From: an uncultured Lachnospiraceae bacterium
GTDB taxonomy: Bacteria; Bacillota_A; Clostridia; Lachnospirales; Lachnospiraceae
Reading direction: 5' to 3'
Length of the DNA: 15,571 bases
Assembly (NCBI GenBank): GCA_910588595.1
Contig: CAJUQU010000012.1
Coordinates: 2,863 to 18,433 of the forward strand
Part shown: one piece after another, positions 7,952 through 14,477 of the stretch
How the letters are laid out: each line of letters starts with the position of its first letter
Position numbering within the stretch: position 1 is the stretch's first letter
The notes under the pieces: model-generated
Database searches by the model: none
Seen by the model: only the letters and a program-made list of their open reading frames with translations
What the model was told of the DNA's origin: nothing
Made by a program: the position numbers and the translations under genes

Positions 7952-8496
7952 GTGCTATCACCTATTTCTTTCAATGTCTTGTCAATGAGTTCATGCTGGG
8001 CATTTGTATCGATATTGGCCTGCACGATCCGGGCTGCCATCAGCGAAGCGACCGCGACCATCTCGCGCTTCACCTCGTCCGCCAGCTTCTGCTTCTCAAG
8101 CTCCGCCTCTTTTCTGGCTGTCTCCACAATCCTGGCAGCTTCCTGCTTCGCATCGGCAACGATCTTTGCCTCGTTTTCCATGCCGCGCTTGCGCGCGTCA
8201 GCGAGGATCGCCTCCGCCTCTTTGCCTACCTGACTTAATTTCTCTTCGTAGAGGGCGCGCGTATCAGCCGCGGATTTCTGGTCAGCCGCCGCCTGGTCGA
8301 GTTCTCCCCTGATCTTCTCCTTCCTGTCGTTCATCAGCTTTCTCACCGGATCGAACAAGAAGTGCGACGCGACAAGGAAAAGGACGAACATTGCGATGAT
8401 CATGAGAACTGTATCCGCCAAAAGCTGGAAGTCCAGGTCAAATAACCGGCTCAGTCCCTCTGTCTCGGTAGCAAGTATCATGGTGTGATTCACCAT
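7939..8496 (-). CDS. atpF: F0 ATP synthase b subunit
   Basis: Peripheral stalk subunit b, 185 residues. One membrane helix at about 26-47 (TVLMIIAMFVLFLVASHFLF) is followed by the conserved DPVRKLMNDRKEKI and a long charged coiled coil rich in Ala, Glu and Lys. The C-terminus contacts delta. GGAGG lies 9 nt before the start at 8496. It overlaps atpH by 13 nt, and the 164-bp gap on the atpE side carries an imperfect inverted repeat. Confidence 0.97.
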   Translation of the reverse strand: MVNHTMILATETEGLSRLFDLDFQLLADTVLMIIAMFVLFLVASHFLFDPVRKLMNDRKEKIRGELDQAAADQKSAADTRALYEEKLSQVGKEAEAILADARKRGMENEAKIVADAKQEAARIVETARKEAELEKQKLADEVKREMVAVASLMAARIVQANIDTNAQHELIDKTLKEIGDSTWLS

Positions 8497-8555
8497 ACCT
8501 TTGTACCTCCTTTTATCATATTTTCATTCACAGAGAACAGCCCTGCCGTTCCCTT

Positions 8556-8615
8556 AAACGAAACTAAGCACTTCTAAGCCTGCGTCTTTTACATACTTAG
8601 AATTTCTTTTCGTTT
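8556..8615. other. Imperfect inverted repeat in the atpE-atpF gap
   Basis: AAACGAAA (8556-8563) pairs with TTTCGTTT (8608-8615), and inside it TTCTAAG (8572-8578) pairs with CTTAGAA (8596-8602), with an internal loop between the two stems. No U-tract follows in the operon direction. In other bacteria structures between the c-subunit gene and the next gene help set the high c-subunit stoichiometry; a similar role is only inferred here. Confidence 0.6.
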
Positions 8616-8660
8616 TAACGAAGCTCTGGAAAATCTTTGCAGAATTTCTCTCCGTTATCC

Positions 8661-8915
8661 TTACGGTACTAAAGGTTTTACGAACAATAACAGCATTGCC
8701 ACGAGCAGACCATAGAGACCTGTCGTCTCGGCAACCGCCTGACCAAGAAGCATGGTGGAGGTGACATCAGACTTTGCGCCCGGGTTCCTGCCCACCGCTG
8801 CCGCTGCATGACCTGCGGCGATACCCTGGCCTACACCAGGTCCGATACCTGCGATAACCGCAAGACCTGCGCCAATTGCTGAACAACCTAAGATAAAGTT
8901 TGAATTGAATTCCAT
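8661..8915 (-). CDS. atpE: F0 ATP synthase c subunit, predicted Na+-binding type
   Basis: Proteolipid of the rotor ring, 84 residues, two membrane helices joined by the polar loop R43-N44-P45. The ion-carrying residue is E63 in helix 2. The sequence has every position of the Na+-binding site described for the Ilyobacter tartaricus c ring (P28, Q32, V63, E65, S66, T67, Y70 there): here P26 and Q30 in GIGPGVGQG, and V61, E63, T64, T65, Y68 in VAETTGLY, with Thr in place of Ser. H+-only rings usually lack the Gln and the hydroxyl residue after Glu. I therefore predict Na+ coupling. AGGAGG stands 8 nt before the start in an AU-rich leader, favouring strong translation. Confidence 0.97.
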   Translation of the reverse strand: MEFNSNFILGCSAIGAGLAVIAGIGPGVGQGIAAGHAAAAVGRNPGAKSDVTSTMLLGQAVAETTGLYGLLVAMLLLFVKPLVP

Positions 8916-8971
8916 AGTTAATTCCTCCTGTGAAATATTTAGTGAGATTTAGAAAACTTAAATCATCTGCG

Positions 8972-8992
8972 GAGAACAGCCGCGCTGTCCTC
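8972..8992. other. 9-bp hairpin in the atpB-atpE gap
   Basis: In the transcript GAGGACAGC, loop GCG and GCTGTTCTC form a 9-bp stem with one G-U pair, a few bases after the atpB stop. It is followed by about 55 nt of AU-rich leader that ends in the atpE ribosome binding site. It has no U-tract. It may protect or delimit the highly translated atpE message. Confidence 0.7.
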
Positions 8993-8998
8993 TTGGTT

Positions 8999-9715
8999 TT
9001 ACCCCTCAATGGCATTGTTGATATATGTCATTGTCAGCATGCAGAATACATATGTCTGGATCGCTCCGGAGAACAAGTCAAAGTACACATGAAGCGCTGC
9101 CGGCCAGCCTGTCGCGATAAACCCGAGCAGACCGTAGAGCAATGCCATCATAACGGTTCCTGACAGAACGTTCGCGAACAAACGAAGCGACAGGGAAATA
9201 GGTACTGCCACATCGCCGATCACATTGATCGGTGCCCAGATCGGCCATGGATCGCACAGTCCCTTGATCACGCCCGAGACCTTCTGGTACTTGAATTTAT
9301 TGAAGGTTATCAGGGTAAATGTGATCAGACCAAGCGCAAATGTCACACCGTAGTCAGCCGTGGGCGCCCTCAGCCCCATCAGACCTGAAATATTGCTGAT
9401 CAGGATAAAGATGAACAGCGTGCCGATATAGTTGGCAAAAGCTGTCGCATTCTTGCCCATGACACCCCTGATCATGTTGTCGAGCATCTCGACCACGAGT
9501 TCCACAACGTTTTGGAAAGCTCCGGGGACTTCCGTCGCATGTTTGACCGCCCTGTTTGCACACAGGCAAAAGATAATGATGATCGCCATGACGATAAAAA
9601 GGCATACATGCGTAGTTGTTATCCACAGCTTCTGTCCGAAGAGTTCATACTGAAACACACCGTGTATCATAAAATCGATATCGTCAGCACCGGATAACAA
9701 AATTCCTGCTCCCAT
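8999..9715 (-). CDS. atpB: F0 ATP synthase a subunit
   Basis: Stator channel subunit a, 238 residues, polytopic membrane protein. The essential arginine is R178 in SLSLRLFANVLSG, the residue that faces the c-ring carboxylate. Q220 in GAIQTYVF is the conserved partner in the last helix. The loop ISGLMGLRAPTAD and the segment PINVIGDVAVPISLSLR are typical of the family. AAGGAGGTGA lies 4 nt before the ATG, a strong start. It follows atpI after 161 bp that contain two dyads. Confidence 0.97.
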   Translation of the reverse strand: MGAGILLSGADDIDFMIHGVFQYELFGQKLWITTTHVCLFIVMAIIIIFCLCANRAVKHATEVPGAFQNVVELVVEMLDNMIRGVMGKNATAFANYIGTLFIFILISNISGLMGLRAPTADYGVTFALGLITFTLITFNKFKYQKVSGVIKGLCDPWPIWAPINVIGDVAVPISLSLRLFANVLSGTVMMALLYGLLGFIATGWPAALHVYFDLFSGAIQTYVFCMLTMTYINNAIEG

Positions 9716-9778
9716 ACACTCACCTCCTTGTTTTATTTCTCTATTCAGTTTTACTTAGAACTGTTCAAGGATCACCCG

Positions 9779-9850
9779 GGACAAATATTTGTCCGGCGTA
9801 ATCTGCCAACAGCTCCTTATCACGGTAACTATCCGTCTCCTTATAGTTAC
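9779..9850. other. Two dyads in the atpI-atpB gap
   Basis: GGACAAATATTTGTCC (9779-9794) is a perfect 16-bp palindrome, almost extended by flanking CCGG on both sides. GTAACTAT (9825-9832) and ATAGTTAC (9843-9850) form an 8-bp stem with a 10-nt loop. Neither is followed by a U-tract in the operon direction. The first resembles a dimer operator or a compact hairpin; the second an mRNA hairpin. The rest of the 161-bp gap shows nothing else except the atpB ribosome binding site. Confidence 0.65.
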
Positions 9851-9876
9851 ATTTCATTTGCTTCTGAGGCATTCCC

Positions 9877-10272
9877 CTACGCCCCACGGTGAGACAACCT
9901 CGCAAGCAGCGGCTGCAGATAGGCCGATACCTTCAAACCCATAACACCCGCAAAAGCAGCCAGTGGATTGCCAACCTTTGTCAACATCAGGATTCCCAAT
10001 ATGACCACCACTATAAAATACCTGATGATATTTTGTCTCGTTGCTGATGCCTGCGCCCCCTTTACATCTCTTTCAACGGCTGTGTTCAAAGTGACCGCCA
10101 TATGAAAGGCCATGAATATTGCTGTAAACACTCCTACCCAGAGTCCTACACTGTAGCCTGTTTTATCCTCCACGAGAAAAAAGACGACCACCTGACACAG
10201 GATCCCAAATAAAATGATCCCCAAAAGCAGCCCCGGAAGAGCTGTATTTATTTTTCTAAGTCTGGTCATCAT
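9877..10272 (-). CDS. atpI: ATP synthase I-like membrane protein
   Basis: Small hydrophobic protein of 131 residues, resembling the ATP synthase subunit I family, which assists assembly of the c ring. Four likely membrane helices are visible: ALPGLLLGIILFGILCQVVV (11-30), GLWVGVFTAIFMAFHMAVTL (43-62), YFIVVVILGILMLTKV (85-100), and a last one near 102-120. The start is one of two adjacent ATGs at 10272/10269, with GGGAG 9 nt before the first. A longer reading frame reaching to 10443 would run through the gene upstream and is unlikely. Its first 17 bases overlap the end of the AtpZ-like gene, suggesting translational coupling. The subfamily name is a judgement from size, topology and position. 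Confidence 0.8.
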   Translation of the reverse strand: MMTRLRKINTALPGLLLGIILFGILCQVVVFFLVEDKTGYSVGLWVGVFTAIFMAFHMAVTLNTAVERDVKGAQASATRQNIIRYFIVVVILGILMLTKVGNPLAAFAGVMGLKVSAYLQPLLARLSHRGA

Positions 10273-10504
10273 CCTTCTCTTCTCCCTCGTAAATCTTCCT
10301 TGCGAGAATAAAAATGTTCCGAAATCCCGCCAAAGCTCCCACAAAGAACAATAAAACAAACCAAAATGCGGTTCCCAGTTTCCTGTCAAGAAACAGTCCC
10401 GCAAAAGAGCACATAAAGATGGGCACAAGCATATTGATGCCAAACTGGGTGATCACCGCCAGTGACCGATAGACTGACTTTTTGTACTTTTTGTTCCGCC
10501 CCAT
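10256..10504 (-). CDS. AtpZ/AtpI-type small F0F1-associated protein
   Basis: First gene of the ATP synthase operon, 82 residues, with a basic N-terminus (MGRNKKYKK), two membrane helices (about 20-38 and 45-67) separated by LDRKLGT, and an acidic tail. This is the layout of the AtpZ-type family that precedes F0F1 genes in many Firmicutes and is suspected of a role in Mg2+/Ca2+ handling or assembly; the function is not settled. I chose the ATG at 10504 because GGAGG stands 7 nt before it; an ATG at 10534 lacks one. The leader from the promoter start is about 45 nt. Confidence 0.85.
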   Translation of the reverse strand: MGRNKKYKKSVYRSLAVITQFGINMLVPIFMCSFAGLFLDRKLGTAFWFVLLFFVGALAGFRNIFILARKIYEGEEKDDDQT

Positions 10505-10554
10505 CCGACCGCCTCCACATGCCGCATTTCCCACTCTTTTGATGCCTAACCATA

Positions 10555-10583
10555 ATTATACAGAAATCTGGTAAAATTGTCTA
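10555..10583 (-). promoter_or_regulatory. Main promoter of the ATP synthase operon
   Basis: On the minus strand TAGACA (10578-10583), a 17-nt spacer and a perfect TATAAT (10555-10560) form a near-consensus housekeeping promoter. Transcription would start near 10548, about 45 nt before the first gene. The strength fits a highly expressed operon. It lies directly after the terminator of the upstream signalling operon. Confidence 0.85.
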
Positions 10584-10613
10584 GTAAATGTCTTATTTTT
10601 TTACGACAAAGCC

Positions 10614-10679
10614 AAAAAAGATGCCGAACATTTTCTCGTGTCCGACACCTTTTTCCTGCAAAATCCTTTATGTTCCGGC
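10614..10679 (-). terminator. Terminator of the FIST/HD-GYP operon
   Basis: Right after the HD-GYP stop, GCCGGAACAT (10670-10679) pairs with ATGTTCGGC (10623-10631) with one bulged G, followed by ATCTTTTTT. The loop of about 38 nt is long but contains a short inner GTG/CAC pairing. The U-tract and position between two operons support an intrinsic terminator. Confidence 0.65.
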
Positions 10680-11807
10680 TTACTTTACCATCACGTCGGC
10701 AAAGGAGAACTTCCCTTCCGTCACCGCAAAAAGCTCCTGCTTTGCCAGCCTGAAACAGTCGAGCATCTCCGGTGAGAACACGCCGCACTCTCCCTCCAGG
10801 ATCATGCGCGCCGCCTCCTCGACCGCAAACGGATCCTTGTACACGCGCTTGCTCACCAGCGCGTCATACACATCCACGACCGACACGATCTGTGCCCAGA
10901 TCGGGATCTCGTCCCCCTTTAGCCTGTCCGGGTACCCGTTTCCGTCATGGCGCTCATGGTGGTACCTGCAGATATCATAACAGTAGTGATAGAATTCGTT
11001 GTCCTCCTGCTTGAACTTCTCGAGGAGCTCGCAGCCGTAGATCGTGTGCTTCTTCATCTCCTCGAACTCTTCCTCCGAAAGCTTGCCCGGCTTTAACAGG
11101 ATGCTGTCCGGTATCGCGATCTTGCCGATATCATGCAGCGCCGACGCATTGACGATCAGCGATGACTGCTCCTTTGTGATGCCGTACTTCGGATAGATCT
11201 TCATGATATATTTCAGAAAGAGCTTCGTGAAATACTTCACCCGCTGAATGTGCTCCCCGGACTCAAGGCTTCGGAACTCAACAACCGAACTTAAAGCATT
11301 CACCAGGAACTCGTTGCTGCGCTCAAGTTTCTCCCTGCTCTCCCGCAGCTGTCTTGTGCGCTTCTCGAGTTTGTGTTCGATGTAGATCCTATGTTCAAAG
11401 AGCTCCATGATATTCTTGGCGCGCCGCATGACGACATTCGGCGCAAACGGCTTGTAGATGATATCGGAAGCACCGTACTCGTAAGCCTTCTCATCCGTCT
11501 CATCCGTCGCCTCACCCGTGATCATGATCACAGGGATCGTGTTGATATAGTACTCCTCATTCATGAACGCCAGCACATCGAGACCGGACTTTTTGGGCAT
11601 CAGCAGATCGAGGAACAGCAGGCACAGCTTATCGCTGTCCTTCTTGATGATCTCGATCGCCTGCTCTCCGTTCTCAGCCTCGATAATATTATACTGCTCA
11701 TCAAATATAAATTTGATCATCTCACGGTTGATCTCCGCGTCGTCCGCGATCAGAATCGTATTTTTCTCTATTGTTTCTATCTCTTCCATCGTTTCCATTG
11801 TTTCCAT
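10680..11807 (-). CDS. Response regulator with HD-GYP c-di-GMP phosphodiesterase domain
   Basis: Cytoplasmic protein of 375 residues. The receiver domain (about 15-135) has the acidic pair D22/D23, phospho-acceptor D67 in FLDLLMP, T97 and K119. A coiled linker (about 140-165) leads to an HD-GYP domain (about 168-360) with H186, the H225-D226 pair in HDIGK, H254, H283-H284 in HHERHDG and GYP at 291-293, so the metal site looks complete and the protein should cleave c-di-GMP. The start at 11807 has GGGAA 9 nt upstream. The N-terminus is an odd in-frame 9-bp repeat reading METMETMEE. It lies 43 bp after the Hpt gene, a likely phosphodonor, and is the last gene of its operon. Confidence 0.95.
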   Translation of the reverse strand: METMETMEEIETIEKNTILIADDAEINREMIKFIFDEQYNIIEAENGEQAIEIIKKDSDKLCLLFLDLLMPKKSGLDVLAFMNEEYYINTIPVIMITGEATDETDEKAYEYGASDIIYKPFAPNVVMRRAKNIMELFEHRIYIEHKLEKRTRQLRESREKLERSNEFLVNALSSVVEFRSLESGEHIQRVKYFTKLFLKYIMKIYPKYGITKEQSSLIVNASALHDIGKIAIPDSILLKPGKLSEEEFEEMKKHTIYGCELLEKFKQEDNEFYHYCYDICRYHHERHDGNGYPDRLKGDEIPIWAQIVSVVDVYDALVSKRVYKDPFAVEEAARMILEGECGVFSPEMLDCFRLAKQELFAVTEGKFSFADVMVK

Positions 11808-11850
11808 CGAAATTCGTTCCCTTTCCTTTTTATGATGCTGCTCTATGCCG

Positions 11851-12201
11851 CTACGCCAACAGCTTCCCGATCCCCGTGATCACGATATCATAATCCTCTG
11901 TCACCTTTTCAAGCATCTTCTTTGCGCCCTCTATATCCTTTCCCCGAAGCACCTCCGTGATCTCATGGCTGGACTGGAACAGACGTGTAAACGCCATATT
12001 CTGGCACATCCCCTTCATCGTGTGGGCTGCCCGGAACGCCTCCTCGGCATCGCCGTCATTGATGCTCTGGACAAGCGTCTTATAACTCTCATCCCTTGTG
12101 AACATGCCTGCAAACTTCCTGATCCTGTCCTCCGTCCTCAGCCGTGACATGATCTCATTGTAGTCGCCGCCAACTTCATCATAAAACTCCTGTACTGTCA
12201 T
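11851..12201 (-). CDS. Stand-alone Hpt phosphotransfer protein
   Basis: Histidine phosphotransfer domain protein of 116 residues. The phosphorylated histidine is H60 in AAHTMKGMCQNMAF, the classic AHxxKG motif, within a predicted four-helix bundle. There is no kinase domain, so it must pass phosphate between other proteins, most simply to the REC-HD-GYP product downstream. I chose the ATG at 12201 because AGGAGGGAAGG precedes it; a start at 12279 would have no such site and falls on the -35 box of a candidate promoter. It is separated from the signalling-coil gene by 87 bp. Confidence 0.9.
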   Translation of the reverse strand: MTVQEFYDEVGGDYNEIMSRLRTEDRIRKFAGMFTRDESYKTLVQSINDGDAEEAFRAAHTMKGMCQNMAFTRLFQSSHEITEVLRGKDIEGAKKMLEKVTEDYDIVITGIGKLLA

Positions 12202-12250
12202 ACCTTCCCTCCTGAATTCCTCTGATACAAATTTTTTGCTGATATTCTGA

Positions 12251-12279
12251 ATTATATCGCATATTTGTCCATAATTCAA
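12251..12279 (-). promoter_or_regulatory. Internal promoter upstream of the Hpt gene
   Basis: On the minus strand TTGAAT (12274-12279), a 17-nt spacer and a perfect TATAAT (12251-12256) lie in the gap between the methyl-accepting-type gene and the Hpt gene. Transcription would start about 43 nt before the Hpt start codon. It could express Hpt and HD-GYP independently of the upstream, frameshifted gene. Confidence 0.6.
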
Positions 12280-12288
12280 CCACTTTCA

Positions 12289-13238
12289 TCAGGGATTCAT
12301 CGCCTTGACCAGGGGATGGATCTGTGAAAGGATATTGTCCATGTCTTCAAATATTGCACTCTTCGTTGTTCCAAGATTATTTGCCTGATCAATGTGCTTA
12401 ACTACATCGCGATACTGCTGCTTGATCTCGTCAAAGAACTCCCCGATCGTCTGAAGATCCCTGTGCGCATCCTCGATCACATTGGAGATCTCCGTCTGTA
12501 CTGACACCGTTTTCTCAGCAGTCTCGGTGATCTTGTTGAAGGATTCATATGTACTGTTGACGGTATCGATATTCTGGCTCAATGCGCGCTGGGATGCTGA
12601 GATGCTGTTGTTAAGTTCCCCCGTTCCGCACTCCACCTCATGGAACCTGTATCAACTTCCTCCGCAAGCTGTTTGATCTGGTCCGCAAGCTCCTTTACAT
12701 TCGTTGCAACCACAGCAAATCCTCTGCCCGACTGCCCGGCTCTCGCAGCCTCGATCGATGCGTTGAGCGCAAGGATATTGGTCTGTTCCGCGATCGATAT
12801 GATCTTTTTCATGCACTGCTTTATTCCCTCTACCGAGGTCTGCAGCTGTGCAAACGTCTGCTCCATGTCACTGTAAGTTCTCTCCACATGGACCGAGGTA
12901 CTCTTTAGCTCCTCCACTTTTCCCTGTGCCTCTGACACTGCATCGGAGATGGATCCGCGCACCTGTTCAAACTGTCCTGCAACATTGTTTATGTCAGAAA
13001 AAGACTGTTCGAAACCTGACAGCTGCTCGCGAAAATTGTCCGCCTTTCTCATGACCCCCGAAAAAGAACTGCCCACCATACCAAGCTCCCACAGGGACTC
13101 GACCTCCTTGCTGACCAACTCTTTCTGGTACTCTTTTATGCTGTCCGCCGCGTGAAGTATCGGATAGAGACTGTAGCCACCGCCCTGCCTGTCACCAGCT
13201 TTTTTCCTGTGCAATCCTTGTATTTTAGAAAATGCCAT
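12289..13238 (-). pseudogene. Soluble methyl-accepting-type signalling protein, frameshifted
   Basis: The first frame (13238 to 12579, 219 residues) has a coiled coil and the highly conserved signalling tip EQTNILALNASIEAARAG, then GRGFAVVA (about 151-178). After about residue 199 it turns into unrelated sequence. The missing C-terminal coil (HEVECGTGEL onward to KAMNP, about 118 codons) continues without stops in the next frame to 12289. Protein similarity puts the one-base loss near 12642-12652; a G5 run at 12618-12622 is another possible site. No membrane helix is seen, so the intact form would be cytoplasmic, about 316 residues, with a CheA/CheW-binding-type tip. The start has AAGGAGGG upstream and lies 17 bp after the FIST gene. 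It may be a true mutation or a sequencing error. Confidence 0.85.
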
Positions 13239-13255
13239 ATCGTATATCCCTCCTT

Positions 13256-14311
13256 CTACTCAAACACCACACAGGTCATGGACTGGTTGACAAACCGGTT
13301 GTTATAATGTTCCCCATAGCCCACAAGCCCTGCGTGGCTCCCTAACTCAGACATTTCCTCCAGATACTTCTCCATGTACCCGCGCTCACAAAACAGCTTG
13401 TAGCGAAACAGACAGTTCACTGAAAAAACAGCTGACCGGCTCGGAAAATCGCGGCAGATCATCTGGATCGTCCTCTGTACGACAGACGCATAGTCACTGA
13501 GTTCCAACAGGATCAGGACATCCGAATCATTGACCTGGCGAAAACAAGCAAGCGCATCCCCCTGAACTTCCTTGATCGAGATTATGCACGTGTCATCTCC
13601 GTTGATCTTCCCAAAAGGATTCTGAAAAGTCTGCGTCAGAATCTCCTCGTCCGTCACATGAAGGATATTTTTGTATACCTGTTTTGCCGATCTCCCATTC
13701 AATGTACCGATGACATACTTCTCCCTATCTGTATCCGAAGCGATGAAACGGTAATTCCCCATCTTGCGGTATATATTTTCCTTGTAAGTCTTTACCCTTC
13801 CATTCTGGTTCCGCACCAGCGCATATGCCGCCGCGTCCTCATAGATCCTTCCGTTGACAGACACCTTGCCGCCGTCCCCGGTCCCCCCGACCAGGGAGAT
13901 GTTCCTGCGGCTCAGCACGGTATTGATCGTCGTCAGCACGCAGGCATCATTCCCAGCACAAAAATCGATACACACAGTGTCCTGCTCCGTACCGCCCACT
14001 CTGCGCACATCCTCCTCGAGCCGCTCAATATATCTGATCGGCATCGTCGACACCTGCTCTAGCACATTCGCCGTCGCGGTCACGCCGTCCACAAACGCGA
14101 TGATGCCAACTCCCTCCTCCACCACCGAAGTGTCATAGCTCATTCCGATACAGCCAATGCTCGGAACACCTGGGTACATTTTTTCCAATGCCCTGACATG
14201 CGTTTCGAACTGGGCGTTATTGGACATCAGCATAATGAACTGGGGATTTTCCAGTCTGTCGACCGCCTCCGAAAGATTTCCGCTACAGCTCATTCCAAAT
14301 ATCTGTCTCAT
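13256..14311 (-). CDS. FIST-domain sensor protein
   Basis: Soluble protein of 351 residues, recognised as a FIST N plus FIST C protein, a family of putative small-ligand sensors often encoded near signalling genes. The N-terminal half includes PSIGCIGMSYDTSVVEEGVG and the glycine-rich SLVGGTGDGG; the C-terminal half includes RSAVFSVNCLFRYKLF and the closing GYGEHYNNRFVNQS. No signal peptide or membrane helix is visible. AAGGAGA stands 7 nt before the start. It is the first gene of the operon and is expected to feed the signalling coil encoded next. The ligand is unknown; family assignment is by sequence pattern without a search. Confidence 0.82.
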   Translation of the reverse strand: MRQIFGMSCSGNLSEAVDRLENPQFIMLMSNNAQFETHVRALEKMYPGVPSIGCIGMSYDTSVVEEGVGIIAFVDGVTATANVLEQVSTMPIRYIERLEEDVRRVGGTEQDTVCIDFCAGNDACVLTTINTVLSRRNISLVGGTGDGGKVSVNGRIYEDAAAYALVRNQNGRVKTYKENIYRKMGNYRFIASDTDREKYVIGTLNGRSAKQVYKNILHVTDEEILTQTFQNPFGKINGDDTCIISIKEVQGDALACFRQVNDSDVLILLELSDYASVVQRTIQMICRDFPSRSAVFSVNCLFRYKLFCERGYMEKYLEEMSELGSHAGLVGYGEHYNNRFVNQSMTCVVFE

Positions 14312-14366
14312 CTTATCGTCTCCTTGATCATATAATCCGTTCTCTTCAAATTCCAGCGCTGTTTTG

Positions 14367-14395
14367 ATTATACGTTAAAATTGTTCAAAGTGCAA
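14367..14395 (-). promoter_or_regulatory. Promoter of the FIST signalling operon
   Basis: On the minus strand TTGCAC (14390-14395), a 17-nt spacer and a perfect TATAAT (14367-14372) precede the FIST gene by about 50 nt of leader. The -10 box is strong, the -35 matches at its first three positions. Confidence 0.65.
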
Positions 14396-14417
14396 CGGAT
14401 ATTTGATCATAAAAGCA

Positions 14418-14446
14418 TTGAATCCAACAAAGAAAAGAGGTAAACT
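14418..14446 (+). promoter_or_regulatory. Candidate promoter of the DUF402 gene
   Basis: TTGAAT (14418-14423), a 17-nt spacer and TAAACT (14441-14446) lie about 30 bp before the DUF402 start. The -10 box matches four of six positions. Transcription would begin near 14453, within the ATATGATCAAG element. Confidence 0.5.
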
Positions 14447-14477
14447 AAAAATATGATCAAGCAAAGGAGACATTGAC

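Larger units (their letters stand above)
14323..14461. promoter_or_regulatory. Three TTGATCATA elements in the divergent intergenic region
   Basis: CTTGATCATAT occurs at 14323-14333, TTGATCATA at 14403-14411, and the reverse complement ATATGATCAAG at 14451-14461. The outer two are inverted relative to each other, so each divergent gene has ATATGATCAAG just before its ribosome binding site, reading toward the gene. The middle copy lies between the two promoters. The TGATCA core is itself palindromic. They may be operators for one regulator or a shared leader element. Confidence 0.5.

Noticed and set aside
9619..9627. Another perfect DnaA box TTATCCACA
   Set aside because: It is a lone site within atpB codons for LWITT and has no neighbours; likely chance.
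10273..10443. Longer start for the AtpI-like protein
   Set aside because: The extra residues are the AtpZ-like gene read in another frame; the ATG at 10272 has a suitable ribosome binding site.
12202..12279. Longer Hpt protein starting at 12279
   Set aside because: There is no good ribosome binding site there, the region holds a consensus promoter, and AGGAGG precedes the ATG at 12201.
12289..12636. Separate small gene for the C-terminal coil
   Set aside because: It begins with GTG in the middle of a coil, lacks a ribosome binding site and continues the upstream protein in another frame, so it is one broken gene.
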